From positions 124,001-188,000 of the forward strand of contig NZ_JAGIAG010000006.1 of NCBI RefSeq assembly GCF_017744955.1: DNA of 64,000 nt, read 5' to 3'. The notes under the pieces were generated by a model. That model searched no databases. It worked only from the letters and a program-made list of their open reading frames with translations, and had not been told where the DNA came from. Positions 17,899 to 25,805 of the stretch are shown here, piece by piece. The stretch comes from Dokdonella sp. (GTDB taxonomy: Bacteria > Pseudomonadota > Gammaproteobacteria > Xanthomonadales > Rhodanobacteraceae). The position numbers were made by a program, and so were the translations under genes. The first letter of the stretch is position 1. The number at the start of each line of letters is the position of its first letter.

Positions 17899-19923
17899 AT
17901 GCTCCCCGAACTCGGTCAACTCGCCCTGATCCTCGCCCTGCTGTTGTCGGTCGCGCAGTGCGTGCTGCCGCTGCTCGGCGCGCAAACCGGCAACCGCGCC
18001 TTGATGGCGGTCGCGCGACCCGCGGTGGCCGGACAGGCCGTGTTCGTGGTGTTCGCGTTCGCGATCCTGACCTACGCGTTCGCCACGCAGGACTTCTCCG
18101 TCGCCTATGTCGCGCAGAACTCCAATTCGCTGCTGCCCTGGTACTACCGCTTCTCGGCGGTGTGGGGAGCGCACGAGGGCTCGCTGCTGCTGTGGGTGCT
18201 GATCCTGAACGTCTGGACCGTCGCGGTCGCCGCGTTCAGCCGCAAGCTGCCGGACGACTTCATCGCGCGCGTTATCGGCGTGCTCGGCTTCGTCAGCTTC
18301 GGCTTCCTGCTGTTCACGGTGCTGACATCCAACCCGTTCTCGCGCGAACTGCCGATGCCGGCCGACGGCGTCGACCTCAACCCGCTGCTGCAGGACTTCG
18401 GCCTGATCGTGCATCCGCCGATGCTCTACACCGGCTATGTCGGCTTCTCGGTCGCGTTCGCGTTCGCGCTCGCCGCGCTGATCGGCGGCGAACTGGACGT
18501 GCGCTGGGTACGCTGGGCGCGGCCGTGGACCAACGTCGCCTGGGGCTTCCTCACGCTCGGCATCGCGCTCGGCTCGTGGTGGGCGTACTACGAGCTCGGC
18601 TGGGGCGGCTGGTGGTTCTGGGATCCGGTCGAGAACGCCTCGTTCATGCCGTGGCTGGTCGGCACCGCGCTGATCCACTCGCAGGCGGTCACCGAAAAGC
18701 GCGGCTCGTTCCGCGCCTGGACCTTGTTGCTGGCGATCTTCGCGTTCTCGCTGTCGCTGCTCGGCACCTTCCTGGTGCGCTCGGGCGTGCTGACCAGCGT
18801 GCATTCGTTCGCGGCCGATCCGAAACGCGGCCTGTTCATCCTGTGCTTCCTCGCCGTCGTCATCGGCGGCTCGCTGCTGCTGTACGCGCTGCGCGCGCCG
18901 AAGGTCGCCGGCGGCGAGCCGTTCGCCGCGGTCTCGCGCGAGACCGTGCTGCTGGTGAACAACCTGATGTTCACCTGCGCCGCGGCGATGGTGCTGCTCG
19001 GCACGCTGTATCCGCTGATCGGCGAGGCGTTCGATCTCGGGCGCATCTCGGTCGGACCGCCGTACTTCGGCTTCATGTTCGTGCTGCTGATGCTGCCGGT
19101 GGTGGCGTTGCTGCCGTTCGGGCCGATGCTGAAATGGCGCGCCGGCCAGCTCGACGGGGCCTTGCGCGCCTTGCGGCCGGCCGCGGCGGTCGCCGTGCTC
19201 GCCGCGATCGCGGCCTGGCTGATCGCCGGCGAGCTGCCGTGGAAGGCGCTGTTCGGCGTCGCCGCCTCGCTCTGGGTCGGCATCGGCATCGCGCTGTACG
19301 CGCTCTCGCGCTGGCGTCACGCGCCGCGCGGGCGCCGCTTCACGCCGGAAATGCTCGGCATGATCTGCGCGCACTTCGGCGTCGCCGTGTTCCTCGCCGG
19401 CGTGCTGATCGTCGAGGCGACCAGCGTCGAGAAGGACGTGCGCCTGGCGCCCGAGCAGAGCGTCGAGATCGGTGCGCTGAGCTTCCGCTTCGACGGCGTG
19501 AAATCGGTGCCCGGCCCGAACTACTCCGCCGAACAGGGCGCCGTCACGGTGTCGAAGGACGGCGCGGTCGTCGCGGTGCTGCATCCGCAGAAGCGCCAGT
19601 ACACGCGCAACCAGCAGGTGCAGACCGAATCGGCGATCGACCCCGGCCTGTTCCGCGACGTCTACGTCGCGCTCGGCGAAGCGGTGGGCGACGACGGCGC
19701 CTGGGCCGTGCGCATCTACGTCAAACCGTTCGTGCGCTGGATCTGGCTCGGCGCGCTGCTGATGATGCTCGGCGGCTTCGTCGCGGCTTGCGATCGGCGC
19801 TTTCGCGCGATCGCCGGCATTCGGGAGTCGGGAGTCGGGAGTCGCAGGAGCGATGAAGCCCGAATACCAGCCGCTTTTCCGAATCCCGAAGCTCCAATCC
19901 CCAATCCCGGCTCCACCGCATGA
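17899..19923 (+). CDS. ccmF: Cytochrome c heme lyase subunit CcmF
   Basis: A 674-residue polytopic inner-membrane protein and core of the cytochrome c synthetase. The periplasmic tryptophan-rich heme-handling motif is visible as GWGGWWFWDPVENASFMPW near residue 240. The conserved histidines lie in LIVHPPMLYTGYVG and RSGVLTSVHSFA. It joins heme from CcmE to apocytochrome c with CcmH. The last 33 or so residues (after FRAIAG) are encoded by repeat-like DNA (GGAGTCG units and inverted CCGAATCCC/CCAATCCC units) and do not belong to the family. It overlaps ccmG by ATGA. Confidence 0.95.
   Translation: MLPELGQLALILALLLSVAQCVLPLLGAQTGNRALMAVARPAVAGQAVFVVFAFAILTYAFATQDFSVAYVAQNSNSLLPWYYRFSAVWGAHEGSLLLWVLILNVWTVAVAAFSRKLPDDFIARVIGVLGFVSFGFLLFTVLTSNPFSRELPMPADGVDLNPLLQDFGLIVHPPMLYTGYVGFSVAFAFALAALIGGELDVRWVRWARPWTNVAWGFLTLGIALGSWWAYYELGWGGWWFWDPVENASFMPWLVGTALIHSQAVTEKRGSFRAWTLLLAIFAFSLSLLGTFLVRSGVLTSVHSFAADPKRGLFILCFLAVVIGGSLLLYALRAPKVAGGEPFAAVSRETVLLVNNLMFTCAAAMVLLGTLYPLIGEAFDLGRISVGPPYFGFMFVLLMLPVVALLPFGPMLKWRAGQLDGALRALRPAAAVAVLAAIAAWLIAGELPWKALFGVAASLWVGIGIALYALSRWRHAPRGRRFTPEMLGMICAHFGVAVFLAGVLIVEATSVEKDVRLAPEQSVEIGALSFRFDGVKSVPGPNYSAEQGAVTVSKDGAVVAVLHPQKRQYTRNQQVQTESAIDPGLFRDVYVALGEAVGDDGAWAVRIYVKPFVRWIWLGALLMMLGGFVAACDRRFRAIAGIRESGVGSRRSDEARIPAAFPNPEAPIPNPGSTA
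19821..19913. repeat. Heptad-type dispersed repeat forming the 3' end of ccmF
   Basis: Three tandem GGAGTCG units at 19824-19844 are followed about 35 bases later by opposite-strand units (CCGAATCCCGAAG, CCAATCCCCAATCCC) at 19879-19909. This gives a rough inverted-repeat element. Such GGGATTCGGGAATC-type repeats are, from memory, usual between genes in xanthomonads. Here the element is read through as coding sequence. Confidence 0.55.
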
Positions 19924-20465
19924 ACGCGCGCCTCCTCCCCCTCGCCGGCTTCGTCCTCGTGCTCGCCCTGCTCGGCTTCGGCGTCTGGTGGAGCCAGTAC
20001 AAGAACCCGCAGGAAGTCCCCTCGCCGCTGATCGGCAAGCCGGCGCCGGCGTTCTCGCTGCCGACGCTCGACGACCCGGAGCGGCGCATCGCCAACCAGG
20101 ACCTCGCCGGCCAGCCGTACCTGCTGAACGTGTTCGCCAGCTGGTGCTTCGCCTGCCGTGAAGAACATCCGATCCTGAGCGGGCTCGGCAAGCAGCTCGG
20201 CATCAAGCTGGTCGGTTTCAACTACAAGGATCCGCCGGAAGACGCCAAGCGCTGGCTGGCGCAGTACGGCAATCCCTACGACCTCGTCGTCGCCGACCTT
20301 CCCGGCGACGTCGCGATCGACTTCGGCGTGACTGGCGCGCCGGAGACCTTCCTCGTCGACGCGCAGGGCGTGATCGTCTACAAGTACATCAGCCCGATCA
20401 CGCCGAACGTCATCGCCACGCAGTTGCTGCCGCGGATCGCGAAGATGAAGGAGGCGGCGCGATGA
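19920..20465 (+). CDS. ccmG: Thiol:disulfide interchange protein CcmG/DsbE
   Basis: A 181-residue thioredoxin-fold protein anchored by one N-terminal helix (LLPLAGFVLVLALLGFGVWW), facing the periplasm. The redox centre is C76-F-A-C79 in FASWCFACREEHP, and the family's acidic groove segment NYKDPPEDAKRWL follows. The cis-proline region is FGVTGAPETFLVD. It keeps the CXXCH cysteines of apocytochrome c reduced for heme attachment by CcmF/CcmH. It overlaps both neighbours by 4 bases (ATGA), so translation is coupled through the operon. Confidence 0.95.
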   Translation: MNARLLPLAGFVLVLALLGFGVWWSQYKNPQEVPSPLIGKPAPAFSLPTLDDPERRIANQDLAGQPYLLNVFASWCFACREEHPILSGLGKQLGIKLVGFNYKDPPEDAKRWLAQYGNPYDLVVADLPGDVAIDFGVTGAPETFLVDAQGVIVYKYISPITPNVIATQLLPRIAKMKEAAR

Positions 20466-21028
20466 AATCGTCGCTCTCCCATTCGCCGTCGTCCCCGCGG
20501 ACGCGGGGATCCGTCGCGGAGCACGCCGAAGAGGCACGCTCCCACGGGCATGTCGCTTCCGGGCGACGCGCGGTCTCGCTGCAGCGAGCGCTCTGGGCAT
20601 TGCTGGCCGCACTCGCGTTGAGCACGGCCGCGCTCGCCGCCGTCGACCCGCTGCCGTTCAAGGATCGCGCCGAGGAGTTGCGATTCCAGAACCTGACCAA
20701 GCAGCTGCGCTGCCTGGTGTGCCAGAACGAAAGCCTCAACGATTCCAGCGCGCCGCTCGCCGCGGACCTGCGCCGCGACGTGTTCGAGCAGATGCGCGCC
20801 GGCAAGAACGACGACGAGATCAAGCAGTGGTTGACCGCGCGCTACAGCGATTTCGTGCTGTACGACCCGCCGCTGCGCGGCGCGACCTGGCTGCTCTGGT
20901 TCGGCCCGATGCTGGTGCTGGCCGCCGGCGCCGGCGCCGTATTCGTGACGGTACGGCGCCGCGCGAAGGCCACGCGGCCGGCAGCCGCGGCGACGCGACC
21001 GACGAGCGATCTCGAGGACGATTGGTGA
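20462..21028 (+). CDS. ccmH: Cytochrome c-type biogenesis protein CcmH
   Basis: A 188-residue protein with redox motif C84-L-V-C87 in LRCLVCQNESLNDS, the CcmH signature, and one C-terminal helix (WLLWFGPMLVLAAGAGAVFV). It binds apocytochrome c and works with CcmG and CcmF in the periplasm. The N-terminus is odd: about 38 residues precede the signal helix LQRALWALLAALALSTAALA. They are encoded by DNA with a GTCCCCGCG/CGCGGGGATCC hairpin, like a dispersed repeat. No other in-frame start lies closer, and the ATG overlaps the ccmG stop (ATGA). Confidence 0.92.
   Translation: MKSSLSHSPSSPRTRGSVAEHAEEARSHGHVASGRRAVSLQRALWALLAALALSTAALAAVDPLPFKDRAEELRFQNLTKQLRCLVCQNESLNDSSAPLAADLRRDVFEQMRAGKNDDEIKQWLTARYSDFVLYDPPLRGATWLLWFGPMLVLAAGAGAVFVTVRRRAKATRPAAAATRPTSDLEDDW
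20490..20512. repeat. REP-like palindrome inside the ccmH 5' end
   Basis: CCCCGCG-GA-CGCGGGG at 20493-20508, flanked by GT and ATCC, matches the general form GTC-CCCGCG...CGCGGG-ATCC of short dispersed palindromes. A related form occurs at 57721 and 57814. It falls between the ccmH start codon and its signal helix. Confidence 0.5.
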
Positions 21029-22257
21029 TGACTGCATTCTTCCTGCTCGCGGCGCTGATGATCGGCGCCGCGCTGGCCTTCGTCGTCGTGCCGTTGCTGC
21101 GCCACGCGCGCAGCGCGCCCGCGCGCGACGCCACCGCACGGCGCCTGCGCGCGCTCGACGACGCGCTCGCCGAAGGCGTCGTCGACGCCGACGAATACGC
21201 GGCCAAGCGCGCCGAACTCGGCGCCGCCGCGAAGGCGACGCCGGTGCCGCCATCACGGCTCGCCTTCGGCGCGCTGCTGCTCGCCGCCCTGCTGCTGCCG
21301 GCGACGGCGATCCTGCTCTATCGTCTGGTCGGCGCGCCGCAGGCGCTGGATCCGGCCAATCTCGCCGCCACGGCCCCGCCCCACGGCGGCGATCGCGGTC
21401 CGGAAATGGAAAAAGCGATCACGCTGCTCGCCGAGCGCCTGAAGCAGCAGCCCGACGACGTCGAAGGTTGGGCCCTGCTCGGTCGCGCGTATCAGGCGAT
21501 GGGCCGCGCCGCCGAGTCGCTGGACGCGTTCAAGCGCGCGCACGAACTCGCCAAGGACAACGCCACGCTGGCGGTCGAATATGCCCAGGCGCTGGCGCTG
21601 TCCGTGCCGGGCCAGCGCATCGACGGCGAGCCGCGCGCGCTGCTCGAAAACGCGCTGAAGACCGAGCCGACCAATCAGCGCGCGCTGTGGCTGCTCGGCA
21701 TCAGCGACTACCAGGCCGGCCGCTACGACGCCGCGATCTCGCGCTGGAACCTCCTGCTGCCGTTGCTGCAGCCCGGCTCCGAGGTCGCGCAGAGCGTGCA
21801 GGCGCAGATCGCCGACGCCGAGGCGAAACGCGACGGCAAGCCGGCGCCGCTGCCGGCAACGGCGCCGGCGGCGGAAACCGCCGCGACCGGCGCCGCGGAT
21901 GCGACGCCGGCGCCGCAGATCCGCGTCAGCGTCTCGCTCTCGCCGGCGCTGAAGGACAAGTTCGATCCGGAAGCGACGCTGTTCGTATTCGCGCGCGCGG
22001 CCAGCGGCCCGCCGATGCCGCTCGCGATCCAGAAGCGCAAGGCCGGCGAGCTGCCGCTGACCGTCACGCTCGACGACGGCATGGCGATGATGCCGACGAT
22101 GAAGCTGTCGACGTTTCCGCAGGTGGTGGTCGGCGCGCGCGTGTCGAAATCCGGCAACGCGATGCCGCAGAGCGGCGACTTGCAGACCGTGTCGGCGCCG
22201 CTGCAGACGAGCGGCGAGCAGGCCGTCACGCTGACCATCGACCAGGTCGTTCCCTAG
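21028..22257 (+). CDS. ccmI: Cytochrome c biogenesis protein CcmI (TPR)
   Basis: A 409-residue protein. Two N-terminal helices (FFLLAALMIGAALAFVVVPLL and a second near residue 80) flank a short cytoplasmic coil with the family pattern ALDDALAEGVVDADEYAAKRAEL. TPR repeats follow from about residue 120 (GWALLGRAYQAMGRAAESLDAFKRA; ALWLLGISDYQAGRYDAAI). The C-terminal domain (residues about 290-409: VSLSPALKDKFDPEATLFVFAR) matches the CcmI chaperone domain that binds apocytochrome c tails. It starts one base inside the ccmH stop (TGATG). Confidence 0.92.
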   Translation: MTAFFLLAALMIGAALAFVVVPLLRHARSAPARDATARRLRALDDALAEGVVDADEYAAKRAELGAAAKATPVPPSRLAFGALLLAALLLPATAILLYRLVGAPQALDPANLAATAPPHGGDRGPEMEKAITLLAERLKQQPDDVEGWALLGRAYQAMGRAAESLDAFKRAHELAKDNATLAVEYAQALALSVPGQRIDGEPRALLENALKTEPTNQRALWLLGISDYQAGRYDAAISRWNLLLPLLQPGSEVAQSVQAQIADAEAKRDGKPAPLPATAPAAETAATGAADATPAPQIRVSVSLSPALKDKFDPEATLFVFARAASGPPMPLAIQKRKAGELPLTVTLDDGMAMMPTMKLSTFPQVVVGARVSKSGNAMPQSGDLQTVSAPLQTSGEQAVTLTIDQVVP

Positions 22258-22384
22258 AGCACCGCGGCATCCGCCGCCGAATAACTTTTTTGCAATTGCC
22301 CGCGCAAGCTAGGGGCAACTCCGATTGCGGCGGTCTCGAACGCGATGCTAGCTTCGAAAACCCACCCGCAAGAAGGAACTGCTC

Positions 22385-23215
22385 GTGAATTGGAAGCTGC
22401 GCAAACTCGCACTCGCCACCGCCGTCGCGTTCGCGGCCCTCGCCACCGCCGCACACGCCGACGACGACAAGAAAGGCGTGCTCGGCGGGATCGGCGGCCT
22501 GCTCGGCGGCAAGAAGGGCGGCACCGACACCGGCAAGCTGCTCGAAGCCGGCTCCGACGCGGTCAAGGGACTGACGCTGTCCGACGCCGACATCGCCAAG
22601 CTCGGCGCGGAATCGGCGCTCGCCTACGACAAGAAGAGCAAGGTGCTTCCGGCCGGCAACAAGTATGCGCAGCGCCTGGCCAAGATCACCTCCGGCTACA
22701 CCAGCGAAGACGGCCTCAAGCTCAACTACAAGGTCTATCAGTCCGACACCGTCAACGCGTTCGCCCTGCCGGACGGTTCGGTGCGCGTCTACACCGGCCT
22801 GATGGACCTGATGGACGACGACGAGCTGCGCTTCGTCATCGGCCACGAGATCGGCCACGTCAAGTACGGCCATTCCAAGGCGCGCTTCAAGACCGCCTAC
22901 CTGACGCAGGCTGCGCGCAAGGGCGTCGCCAGCCAGGGCAATGCGGCCGGCGCGGTCGCTTCGTCCGACCTCGGCGGCGTGGTCGAGAACGTCATCAACG
23001 CGCAGTTCTCGCAGAGCAACGAACTCGAATCCGACCAGTACGGCCTCGCCCTGCTGAAGAAAAGGGGCCTGAACCAGAAGGCCGCGGTCACCTCGATGCA
23101 GAAGCTCGAGAAGCTCGACGGCGGCAAGAAGGGCGGCGCCAGCAGCATCGTTTCGAGCCATCCGCCGTCGGCCAAGCGCGTCGAGCGCCTGGAGAAGGCG
23201 ATCGCTAAGAACTGA
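22385..23215 (+). CDS. Periplasmic M48 family metalloprotease
   Basis: A 276-residue exported protein with signal peptide LALATAVAFAALATAAHA. The zinc site is H154-E-I-G-H158 (VIGHEIGHVKYGH), with the third ligand in the NELESDQYGLALL helix. The fold resembles LoiP/YggG- and BepA-type M48 enzymes, which act in envelope quality control. A glycine/lysine-rich linker (GGIGGLLGGKKGG) follows the signal peptide. The assigned start is GTG. A T-rich stretch about 100 bases upstream may end the ccm transcript. Confidence 0.9.
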   Translation: MNWKLRKLALATAVAFAALATAAHADDDKKGVLGGIGGLLGGKKGGTDTGKLLEAGSDAVKGLTLSDADIAKLGAESALAYDKKSKVLPAGNKYAQRLAKITSGYTSEDGLKLNYKVYQSDTVNAFALPDGSVRVYTGLMDLMDDDELRFVIGHEIGHVKYGHSKARFKTAYLTQAARKGVASQGNAAGAVASSDLGGVVENVINAQFSQSNELESDQYGLALLKKRGLNQKAAVTSMQKLEKLDGGKKGGASSIVSSHPPSAKRVERLEKAIAKN

Positions 23216-23271
23216 GCGTCGTTCGGAGCGCAGCGCCGCGGCGAGGAAAGTCGCGGCGGCGTCTCGAAAGC

Positions 23272-23392
23272 GCCCTCACCCCGACCCTCTCCCGCAAGCC
23301 GGAGAGGGGGAAAAGCGCATCCTCCGACGGCACTGCGGACCTTTACCTCTCCCGCCTGCGGGAGAGGTCGGCGCTCCGCGCGGGGTGAGGGC
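23272..23392. repeat. Nested-hairpin dispersed repeat (MITE/REP-like)
   Basis: An outer inverted repeat, GCCCTCACCCC at 23272-23282 and GGGGTGAGGGC at 23382-23392, encloses two inner hairpins. These are CCCTCTCC/GGAGAGGG (23285-23308) and a perfect 11-bp stem ACCTCTCCCGC/GCGGGAGAGGT (23345-23368). It lies between convergent genes and has no coding capacity. The form matches intergenic repeats I remember from GC-rich proteobacteria, probably mobilised in trans. Confidence 0.7.
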
Positions 23393-23424
23393 TCTCTGAG
23401 CCGATCTTTCACGCGGATGCCCGC

Positions 23425-24066
23425 TCACAACCACTCCGCCCGCCTCTCCTGCTCGGCCAAGCCGCGCATCGCCTCCACGTAGCGCTGCATGTACGCCGCC
23501 CGATCGCCGTCGAAGCGCAGCGGCGCGCCGACGAAAATGTCGACGAAGAACGGCACGATCACCCACTCGCCTTTCGGCAGCGCCTTGCCCAGACCGTGCG
23601 TGAACACCGGAATCACCGGCACGTCCGGCCGGCGTTCGGCGATCCGTGCCAGGCCGGTCTTGAACTCCGCCATCAGTTCCGGCTCGCCGCGCGATCCTTC
23701 CGGGAAAAACACCAGGATGTCGCCGCGATCGAGCGCGGCGGCGACCGGCGCGAGCAGGTCGTCGTGCAGATGCTGGCGCTGCCGGTTCAACGGCACGATG
23801 CCGACCACGTTGAGCGCGAACCAGGCGAGCAGCTTGTTGCGCAGGAAGTAGTCCGCCGCGGCGACTGGGCGGACGCGCGGCAGCAGGCGCAGCGGCAGCA
23901 GACTGATCAGCGCCATCGCGTCGAGATGGCTGTTATGGTTCGCGGCGAGGATCGCCGGCCCCTTCGTCGGCAGGCGTTCGCGATGGCGCACGTTGAGGCC
24001 GAGCACGAACAGCACCACCAGGCGCACCAGCACGCCGTAGAAGAACAGGCGCAGCAGGAAGCCCAT
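23425..24066 (-). CDS. 1-acyl-glycerol-3-phosphate acyltransferase-like protein (PlsC family)
   Basis: A 213-residue membrane-associated acyltransferase. An N-terminal helix ([20 protein letters not shown]) precedes the catalytic motif NHNSHLD (H-x4-D). The acceptor-binding motif is [10 protein letters not shown], and a later [18 protein letters not shown] block follows. It transfers acyl chains to a lysophospholipid-type acceptor. It is the third gene of an overlapping set with a CdsA-like and a CDP-alcohol phosphotransferase gene: its ATG overlaps the upstream stop (TGATG). This suggests a dedicated, non-standard phospholipid route. Confidence 0.88.
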   Translation of the reverse strand: MGFLLRLFFYGVLVRLVVLFVLGLNVRHRERLPTKGPAILAANHNSHLDAMALISLLPLRLLPRVRPVAAADYFLRNKLLAWFALNVVGIVPLNRQRQHLHDDLLAPVAAALDRGDILVFFPEGSRGEPELMAEFKTGLARIAERRPDVPVIPVFTHGLGKALPKGEWVIVPFFVDIFVGAPLRFDGDRAAYMQRYVEAMRGLAEQERRAEWL

Positions 24067-25010
24067 CAGAAGTAGAAGTACTTCATGAAGTGGAAGAACA
24101 GCGGCGCGGTGAACAGCAGGCTGTCGATGCGATCGAGGATGCCGCCGTGGCCGGGAATCAGCGCGCCGGAATCCTTCACGCCGATGTCGCGCTTGACCGC
24201 CGAGACGGTGACGTCGCCGAGGAAGCCGCCGATGCCGATCATCAGACCGACCGCGATCGAATCCGTCGCCGTCAGCGGCGTCAGCACCGGCGCCAGCAGG
24301 AACGACAGCAGCGTCGTCGTCAGCACGCCGCCGAGCAGGCCTTCGACGGTCTTCTTCGGACTGACCGACTCGATCACCTTGCGGCGGCCGAGCGTACGGC
24401 CCCACATGTACTGCGCGACGTCGTTGAGTTCGGTCAGGAGCACGACGAACAACAGCAGCGCGGCGCCGTGCGCAGCGGTCGGCTGCCCGTCCGGCAGCAC
24501 CAGCAGGTAGGCCAGATGGCTGAGGCCGAACACCATCGTCATCAGCCCCCAGTGCAGCGTGCCGGCCGCGCGCAGGAAATCCTTGGTATCGCCGCGCAGC
24601 ACCATCAACGCGGCGACGAACAGGAACGCCCATACCGGCACGAAGATCAGGAACATGTGATACCAGTGCTGCCAGATCCACCAGTACTGGATCGGCACGC
24701 ACAGGTAGACCCAGAACAGCACGCGCCGATCCGCGCGGCGCGTCGGGATCAGCGACAGGTATTCCTTCAGCGCGAGGAACGAGAGCACGGCGAAGAACGC
24801 GATCGCGACGCCGCGGCGGAACGCGATCGCCACCGCGAACACGGCCACCAGCGCCCACCAGGACTTCACCCGCGCCGCCAGCTCGACGTGCTTGTCGGCT
24901 GCATCGCCGCGGCGCATCAGCGCGACGACGACGCTGGCGAACACCAGCAAGGCGACGATCGCCGCCAGCGTCCACTGCACGCTCTGCGGAATCCACAAGT
25001 CGAGGTTCAC
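24066..25010 (-). CDS. CdsA-like phosphatidate cytidylyltransferase
   Basis: A 314-residue polytopic membrane protein with about eight helices and the C-terminal CTP-transferase signature. The signature runs from [12 protein letters not shown] through [18 protein letters not shown] to [13 protein letters not shown]. The chosen start is the GTG overlapping the upstream stop (GTGA). The family makes CDP-diacylglycerol from phosphatidate and CTP. Its position between a CDP-alcohol phosphotransferase and an acyltransferase recalls the E. coli ynbABC operon, in which YnbB is CdsA-like. It is therefore probably a second, specialised CdsA rather than the housekeeping enzyme. Confidence 0.88.
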   Translation of the reverse strand: MNLDLWIPQSVQWTLAAIVALLVFASVVVALMRRGDAADKHVELAARVKSWWALVAVFAVAIAFRRGVAIAFFAVLSFLALKEYLSLIPTRRADRRVLFWVYLCVPIQYWWIWQHWYHMFLIFVPVWAFLFVAALMVLRGDTKDFLRAAGTLHWGLMTMVFGLSHLAYLLVLPDGQPTAAHGAALLLFVVLLTELNDVAQYMWGRTLGRRKVIESVSPKKTVEGLLGGVLTTTLLSFLLAPVLTPLTATDSIAVGLMIGIGGFLGDVTVSAVKRDIGVKDSGALIPGHGGILDRIDSLLFTAPLFFHFMKYFYF

Positions 25011-25627
25011 GCGCTCGCCTCCTTGGTCGCAATCTCGGCCAGCGCCTGCCGTGCGCGGTTGACGATCGTCAGCAGCGACGCGGCGACCAGCAGCCACAGC
25101 AGCCAGGCGATCCATGCGCCGCCGGGCGCGCCGAGGCCGAGCAGCAGACCGAGCGCGCCGAACGCGAAGGCGCGATCACTCTTGCCGAATGGACCGTCGT
25201 AGCGGCGGCTCGCGCCGATCTGCACGCCGACCACGCCGACCATCTCGACCACGATCGCCGACACGACGAGCAGCACGACCGGCGCCGCCGGAAACTCCGG
25301 CCGCCACGCCAGCGGCAAGTACATCGCCGCGTCCGCGACGACGTCGCCGAGTTCGTTGAGGATCGCACCGAGCTTCGACGCCTGGCCATGTTCGCGCGCC
25401 AGCATGCCGTCGATCGCATTCAGCGCCATGCGCAGGAACAGCGCGGCCGGCAGCAAGAGCAAGATCGCGCGATCGGCGCAGACGAGCAGCGCCGCACCGA
25501 CCGCGAAGGCGAGCAGCACGGCCGCGATCGTGACCTGGTTGGCCGTCACGCCGGCACGCGCCAGCGCGCGCACGAGCGGACGCAGGAGGCCCTGAAAGGC
25601 CGGCTTGAGTTGATAGATGCTCGGCAT
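25007..25627 (-). CDS. CDP-alcohol phosphatidyltransferase, YnbA-like
   Basis: A 206-residue membrane enzyme starting [19 protein letters not shown]. The CDP-alcohol signature is present as DGMLAR (about residues 92-97), then G, then a final GDVVAD, but the usual third aspartate is replaced by Asn ([13 protein letters not shown]). From memory E. coli YnbA has a very similar sequence, including the GPFGKSDRA loop and this Asn. The enzyme should transfer a phosphatidyl group from CDP-diacylglycerol to an unknown alcohol. It is the first gene of the overlapping phospholipid cassette. Confidence 0.85.
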   Translation of the reverse strand: MPSIYQLKPAFQGLLRPLVRALARAGVTANQVTIAAVLLAFAVGAALLVCADRAILLLLPAALFLRMALNAIDGMLAREHGQASKLGAILNELGDVVADAAMYLPLAWRPEFPAAPVVLLVVSAIVVEMVGVVGVQIGASRRYDGPFGKSDRAFAFGALGLLLGLGAPGGAWIAWLLWLLVAASLLTIVNRARQALAEIATKEASA

Positions 25628-25763
25628 GAACGTCCCCGACGACAACGCGAAAACATAGCAGACCTCGGCGCATCCACCGTCGTCGACATGACGGCCCGGG
25701 CGCGCGGAGCACGTCGTCGCCGGCTCGAACCCGTCGCCGTGATGATCTTCAATTTCAGTAACT

Positions 25764-25779
25764 TGGCGGATTTCCGCCA
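25764..25779. promoter_or_regulatory. Palindrome between divergent phospholipid and oxidase genes
   Basis: TGGCGGA-TT-TCCGCCA is a 7-bp inverted repeat in an AT-richer stretch, 26 bases before the oxidase start and about 135 bases before the phospholipid cassette. Position and symmetry suggest an operator, but the protein is unknown. Confidence 0.4.
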
Positions 25780-25805
25780 TATTTTTCACGAACCATTCAC
25801 ATAGG

